Source: Bactrocera neohumeralis (Eukaryota; Arthropoda; Insecta; Diptera; Tephritidae). From it: 64,000 nucleotides of DNA. Each line of letters begins with the position of its first letter. Within the stretch, counting starts at the first letter, position 1. Made by a program: the position numbers and the translations under genes. Under the pieces are notes generated by a model, which saw only the letters and a list, made by a program, of their open reading frames with translations, did no database searches and was not told the origin of the DNA. Positions 58,161-64,000 of the stretch are shown here, in pieces. The stretch covers positions 17,912,017-17,976,016 of the forward strand of contig NC_065919.1 of assembly GCF_024586455.1 (NCBI RefSeq), read 5' to 3'.

Positions 58161-60581
58161 AGTCGGAATACGCTTCTTTGTTAGCAATACCTACTCTGAC
58201 CAGAATCTCTTTATGCTTTGCTGTCTTTATAAACCGGACATGACATAATCTGATAAATATTTAACGTCTATAGTACGAACAGCTCATTTTTGCCAATGTT
58301 GCAATTAGAGGCACAGTGGGCGTAATTAAAAAAAGCTTATTTACTTTTACTATTATGTTAGTCACACACAAAAATTTAATTAACCACGGACGCAAAGCCG
58401 TCAAAAAGGAGTGGGATATATTTCTATCGTATCTTAATACTAGTTTTCTTTGACTAAAGAACTTAAGTCACCGAAAAGATACTAAACAAAAATTCTAATA
58501 TCTATCATCAGAATAAGCTTTTCTACTTGCTTAGCTCCGTATATGAAACAAAGTAATAAAATCGCAAGATAAATAAAAAATTTAAATAAAAACTCGTGAC
58601 GGCAAGTTAGCCAAGAAAAATGAAAACATTACGTACACTACGCTTTGGCAGGGATTTAAAAGTAATTTCGCTATCACATCGCCAAACGACAACTTGCAGA
58701 CCGCAAGGGATCGGTGGTAGCCTGCGGCAAGTGCGTAGTCGGCTGAAATTGCTGAGAAGCGAAGGCGAAAGTAGTGCCAGTGACTCGCAGCCATAAAACT
58801 TTGCCGGTGCGCCGTTAAAATTAGATTTTCCCCAGCAGCCATACTAACTTTCACAGGCCTCTACTCGCTTATAGGCACATGTGTGTGTGACTGTATAGCT
58901 TAGTCGCCACTGTAATTGCGCCCACGAGCAACTGCCTTTTTATATGGGTTTCTTGAGTAGTGGCAAATTTTATGTTTTCCCAACAATATAACATTAAATA
59001 CAATGTAGTATGTATGTATGTATTTATTGTTATATACAAGCAAATATAAATTGAAATGTCTCTATTTATGATGGAGTAAGTACGCATATAGACGGTGAAG
59101 TCTTATTTTTATGTGCTTATAAATGTTAGTGTTGGCAAGTGACGCTTGTTTTTGTCATATGTAAGAGCATGTGGGCATCAGTTATCTCAGAAATTTATAT
59201 AAGTATCAGACTTATTACTAATTAAAAATTGCTATAACTAGATAAGTTAGCTAGTTTTCGTTTGTGGGAGACCAGCGTACAACGGCTTGGAGTCGAGTTA
59301 GAACTGAACTGAATTGTCACCGACAAATATGAACCAAGTGGGGTCTATTCCCTTATTACTTAGTCTGAACAATATAGGGTTGGTATACCACTTGCTAGTA
59401 TTGCCATGTGTATTACATACCTAATATAAAGAACAATTTTCATGTCACCCCAAAGTCTCCCTTGACAAAGTTCGGAAATCAGCTGTGTGGGTTCCTTTCA
59501 AGTCTGGCCTACTCGATGTTCTTATAAGGTTTCGAAGATACCTTACTTAGATATAAGTGAATTCATTTTCAGAACCAGATGCATTTGGTTTTTTAAGTTC
59601 CCCGGTTAACTTAACTTTCGTACCTGCCTCTGTCAACACTGAAAATAAATAAAGCATCTAAATACACATAACAGTATATAGTATATATGAATATACATAA
59701 AAAACGTTGTTAAGTAAACTAGTAGTTTTTGTTGTTATTTTCCTATTTAACGAGCTCGTATTTATGCCGCCAAAAACGCGTAGAATTTATTTTTAAATTT
59801 ACTCATTTTAATATGACTGACTTTATGACGCAATATTTATGTATGCAAATGAAACCACACATACAGGAAAGTACCTAAAAACCTATAAAATTAGTCAGAA
59901 GTACGAGTTTGGATATATATAGTAAATTTCATTTTAGAATATTTTTTTTTTAGTACATCCATATAAATAAATTTTAGTAAAAACTACTTTGCAAACCTTA
60001 ATTTTGACAAAGGTGGCCTAACAGAACGTTGAAACTTAAGGAATTATGGTATTCAAACCTTATGTTTATTTTATGCTCTACTTGGAGTGAAAGCTGGGTG
60101 AGAATTTCTTATGGATCCAACTCTGATTACTACCTGTTCCTTTCTACAATGAATGAATTTGCTGGTGAAAATTTCGCCTCAATAGAAGTAGTTTTTTTTT
60201 CAATAGAGAAGAGAGGTTCTCTGAAAGCGGCACTATGCAATTTGCTTCAAAGGTCGGCAAGTTATGGAACAACATGGTGTATAATCGAATAATTCCAACA
60301 AATTTTCAATTTAATGCAAAAATGAACAAACATTTCTTTTGATCCAGCAAAATGCTGTGAACCTTTTGAATATTTTATACATTTATACCTTCCACACAGT
60401 CCACTTTTAAATACTTAACCGAGCTTCTTCTACCTTTTTGATATCCGATTTAATTAGTCGAGTTACATAGAATTTTTTACGTCCATCTCTGCAATACAGA
60501 GGCCACGTATATTCGAAATTCATTAAATATTTCTTATGTTATTTAGTAATTGCTCAAAAACTTTACAGCTCTTCAGTTATA
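58161..60581. other. Unassigned DNA
   Basis: 58590-58880 is GC-richer, possibly regulatory. 58980-59040 has TATGTATGTATG runs. Otherwise nothing was recognised. Confidence 0.35.
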
Positions 60582-61830
60582 AAGGATGATCCATTTGGAG
60601 GTACTTTCTTAAAGAAAAAACACATAAACTTCAAATTTAATGGGGAATATTTATTATCACTCGAAAGAACATTCTTTGGCATTTATTCTTTGAAGATTCT
60701 CTCTTTCAAATGTTAATTGCGGCCACGTCTCAGATCATCCATCCGTTTAGTCCAATTTTCAATGACTCGTTCGAGCATTTCGACTGGTAACTGGCGAATG
60801 ATACGCGTAATGTTTTGCTCCAAGGCCTGAATCGAAACGGGATTGTCAACATAGACTTTAGACTTTACATATCCCCACAGGAAAAAGTCTACCGGTGCAA
60901 TATCACATGATCTGGATGGTCTAATCGACTGATCCAAAACGTGAAATTATCTGCTCACCGAAGTTTTCTCTCAATAAATCCAATGATTGAAGACGTTTTG
61001 TTGCAGCAAAATGTCGCCCAGATCACAAACTTAAATTTCAGGCATCAAATAGTCGGTCGCCATTGACGATTACGTTCTCACCGGCATCATTTTTGAAGAA
61101 ATATGGACCGATGACTCCACCGGCCCACAAACTACATCAAACCGTAGTTTTTTCTGGACAAAATGGCAGTTTTTTGAATCGCTTCATCTATTCGTCCCAA
61201 AATGGGGCGAATTTGCTTGTTCACACAGCCAATGAGCCAGAAATGAACGTCACCGCTGAACAACATTGTACTTGAGTACGTCGGATCTCTTTTGGAGCTA
61301 TTCAAGAGCAAAGCGATGTCGCTTGAGAAGGTCGAGCTGTTTCAGTTCTTGTACAAACTATATTTTGTACGCTTTCAATTTAAAATCTGGACTTAAAATG
61401 CGCCAAGTCGTTCCATACGCCAGTCCGAGTTGATGTTAACGGCGCCTTATCGACTCTCCACGTCTTTATGTACACTAATGGCTACGACTACCATATTTTC
61501 TTCACTGCGTGCTGGATGTGGTCTATTCGGTCGAATATTATCCAATAATGAGTGCTGGGTCTCAAGATGGGTGTTGGTATAGCGAATGGTACGCTCAGTA
61601 GGCCGATTATGTTAACCATAAGTTGAGCGAAGCGCGCGAAACACATTCTTTACAGAAAGTGATTTTTCGTAATAAAGTTTAGCGATTGTAAACGTTGTTC
61701 AGGCGTAAGTCTTTCCATGTTGAAATGCCAAACAATACTAAACAAAAATAACATGACAACTTGATATGACTCACGCGTGATCTGTCAAAAGAAGACTATT
61801 GAAAAAAGTACCTCTACTTGGATCACCAAT
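60582..61830 (-). mobile_element. Mariner-like (Tc1/mariner superfamily) element, near full length
   Basis: The left end GGATGATCCATTTGGAGGTA (from 60584) and the right end TACCTCTACTTGGATCACC form inverted repeats. The element is about 1.25 kb. The minus strand shows AGGVIGPYFFKNDAGENVIV then NGDR, followed by CDIAPVDFFLWGYVKSKVY with the last catalytic Asp in the xPxDFFLWG context. LPVEMLERVIENWTKRMDDL follows. Frameshifts and stops interrupt it. This family is common in insects and distinct from the irritans-like copies at 11-15 kb. Confidence 0.8.
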
Positions 61831-63480
61831 TAAAATAGCCTAAAAACATTTGATCTAAAAAACACAAATTAATAGTCGTAAGCGCCACATTATCATTATG
61901 TATTATTTTATTTATTGTTAAAAACAACTGTAAATAATGGCTCACAGCCAGAGACAGTAGTTTGACATGCACAAATCACATGACAAGTAATCAAGTGAGC
62001 TGGTCAAGCAGCCAGCTGTAAACAACACATTATTATTAATATTATTTATTGCATTTAAATGCGTAAATGATTTATATTTTCAACTTTGCATGGGGAAATA
62101 TATTAACAGTTGCCGGTGCCCACCACGCATTATTTATTTATTTGTTTATTTATTTACAGGTTTTCTGCAATTCATAAGTTAGTTGAAAGTAGTGGTATTA
62201 TAAATACGGTAAACATTGCTTCTGGCAGCTGAAAAATATTTCATGTGTTAATGGTCATGATTCATTACATATTTTAGTAGAAAAACATTTGGGCTAAAAG
62301 TTTGAAAATAAAAAATATCTGAAAATAATAAAACTAGTAATAGTAAAGTTGAATAATTAATTTACTACAATTATTCCCATTTCAACTGAACTCGTAATCA
62401 GTGTTTTATTGTCAGATTTTCATGTCGAATCAAGTTTTTCGACTATTTCAAGGCTAGAAAAAGTGACTTATCGAACGGTTACCCAATGAATTGGTAAAAA
62501 ATTAAACAGTTCTGAATTATTAAAGCACAACTTTAAACAAAATATGTCGCATTCTTGTAATGTAATCGGAATGCCGCAAAAAAATTTCAACAAATTTTAA
62601 AAATCACCATTTTTCCAATTATTATTTTTCTGCATTTCACTCTACTTTTGTTATATATATATTTTTTAAATTTATTCCAATTGTTTTATCTTTCATATTT
62701 TTCCAATCACCAATTGACAATTTGTCGCGTTAACATAAAATATTTGTTTGAAAAAAAATATGTAAAATGGCATGCAAAATAACTTCCACGCCAACTGACA
62801 AGCCGACAAGCTACAAATCAAATGCAAATGTGTGCCATTTGGCTGCTATTTTGCATAAGAGACACATTTTCGGTTTAATACTTTTAATTCAATTACTGCA
62901 GCGCACACTCGCATTGTAGCCGCTGACATTTTTGCATTTGATTTTTCAAACTTTTTCGTGTCAATAGCTGGATAGAGATGGCAATTTTTTCCGAATTTGT
63001 GGTTCTGTGTTTTGGCTAAAAATCATTAAATATTTGTTGCGCACCCTTACATACACGCGCAAAAATACATATATATTTACGCATATATTTCGCAATAATT
63101 TTTTTTTTGTATTTATGAGATTACATATTGAAAATTCATGTTCATTTCGCATATTAATTTATGAGCTTTAATATTTTTGTTATATTTTCTGCTTTTTACT
63201 TACACAAGAGAACGCTCAGTCGTTCATTTACATTCTTTCTCCTCACTTTGTATTGTATTTACTATTTAAATATTTATTAGATATGTATAAGAACAACTAT
63301 ATGATATGAGGCTGTGTTTAGTTAAAGAGCAGTGCAAGAGAAGCGAAAATATATAATGGGTTTTTAGCAAGAAAAAAGCAAAGCTTTTGCACTTTTTTTT
63401 CGATATTTTTGGGTACATCCTCAAACGTTGCACTGTTCAAACAAGTTTTGATATTCTTCGATGAAAAATGTCAAAAATCC
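61831..63480. other. Unassigned AT-rich DNA
   Basis: No gene was recognised. 62750-63060 is slightly more complex. Confidence 0.4.
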
Positions 63481-64000
63481 TTGTAAACTTGTGCATCTTC
63501 ATCTTTATTAGCGCTTACGCGGTTTTAGCCGAGTTTACAACAGCGCCGTCTATCACAACATGATCGATCTAGTTGGGGGATTTTCGATCTGGAGACAGCC
63601 AGGTTGCATGATGAATTTTCTTATGCTGGAATCTAGTACTACAGATAAACATATTTCGGACCCCAACGAAGTCGATCTTTACTCTATTGAGTATATGAAC
63701 CAGCTGGGCAGTGGCACCTTCACAATTAATGGACCGGACATTCCAGGGGGTCACTTATCCGAGGCTGTTGTTTTGTTTTTATTTCATTGGTAGGGTTTTT
63801 TTACGTGGCGGTTCCCAAACCCAGCGCACAACCCTGGGAAGAGGTTGTTTCGCCTTCAAACGGATGTTTTTTGGCCACCCAGAGGCTACTTGGTCTAAGA
63901 CCAGTCGTAAACTGCTTGAGCCATATGTAAAATCGTTTCTGGCCCTCAGAAAACTCTCCTCACTTGATTGAACTTCTACAGATGGCTCCATCCTCCATTT
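63481..64000 (-). mobile_element. RTE-like LINE 5' part (copy B), cut by the window edge
   Basis: The minus strand from 64000 to about 63780 matches the leader of copy A (6260-6545), for example the stretch with GTAGCCTCTGGGTGGCC. Endonuclease pieces follow: MTPWNVRSINCEGATAQL, then NMFICSTRFQHKKIHHATWL and SPDRKS. The domain is shortened by deletion and stops near 63550. The remaining upstream part lies beyond the window. Confidence 0.7.

Noticed and set aside
1..64000. CRISPR, prokaryotic operon or phage-like system
   Set aside because: The arrays have long, diverged units and no spacer structure. Genes have introns and the transposons are insect types.

Overview
The window looks like a chromosome segment from a true fly (Diptera), most likely a tephritid fruit fly. 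The DNA is AT-rich, and the one clear gene has long introns with GT-AG borders and heavy poly-Gln, poly-Asn and poly-His tracts. The rest is filled with insect-type transposon relics: irritans-type mariner, another mariner-like family, and RTE-, R1- and LOA/jockey-like LINEs. The species call is an inference from the repeat families and was not checked against any database.

Only one host protein-coding gene is convincing, on the plus strand between 2924 and 24308. Exon 1 (2924..3104) encodes a short N-terminus with a glycosylation sequon, a single transmembrane segment and a basic, cysteine-rich juxtamembrane stretch. A 34-nt microexon (13042..13075) and exon 3 (from 18761) follow in perfect phase. 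Exon 3 ends at an in-frame TAG (19011..19013), giving a protein of about 155 residues. The same frame then stays open for another 1,764 codons (19014..24305), so a product of about 1,920 residues is possible. It would need either stop-codon readthrough or removal of a 45- or 48-nt micro-intron whose two candidate acceptors form a NAGNAG pair over the stop. I do not recognise the gene. It looks like a membrane-anchored protein with a very long disordered cytoplasmic tail. This is the most interesting feature of the window.

Region by region: 1-2.9 kb is 5' flank with a TIR-bounded MITE, 154-bp repeat modules and six copies of a motif GCGTATGAG. 3.1-13.0 kb is intron 1, with degraded LINEs, a 154-bp tandem array and a deleted mariner. 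13.1-18.8 kb is intron 2, with a near full-length mariner, a Harbinger-like MITE and a second MITE family. 18.8-24.3 kb is the coding block, followed by a probable short 3' UTR. 25.9-27.2 kb is a very AT-rich 50-60 bp array. 31.6-32.7 kb is a 120-bp array carrying a palindrome. 34-38.7 kb holds LINE pieces, one with a clear target-site duplication, and a long hairpin. 37.5-41 kb has five more GCGTATGAG copies. 42.0-42.8 kb is an array rich in TATCGATA (the DREF/BEAF-32-type motif). 45.6-49.6 kb holds two MITEs and an R1-like fragment. 50.9-51.3 kb is a 97-bp array. 52-64 kb holds LINE and mariner-like remnants.

No rRNA, tRNA, CRISPR or bacterial-type operon was seen. None of the transposon copies appears to encode an intact protein. 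Gene-poor stretches are described separately so that the map is complete.
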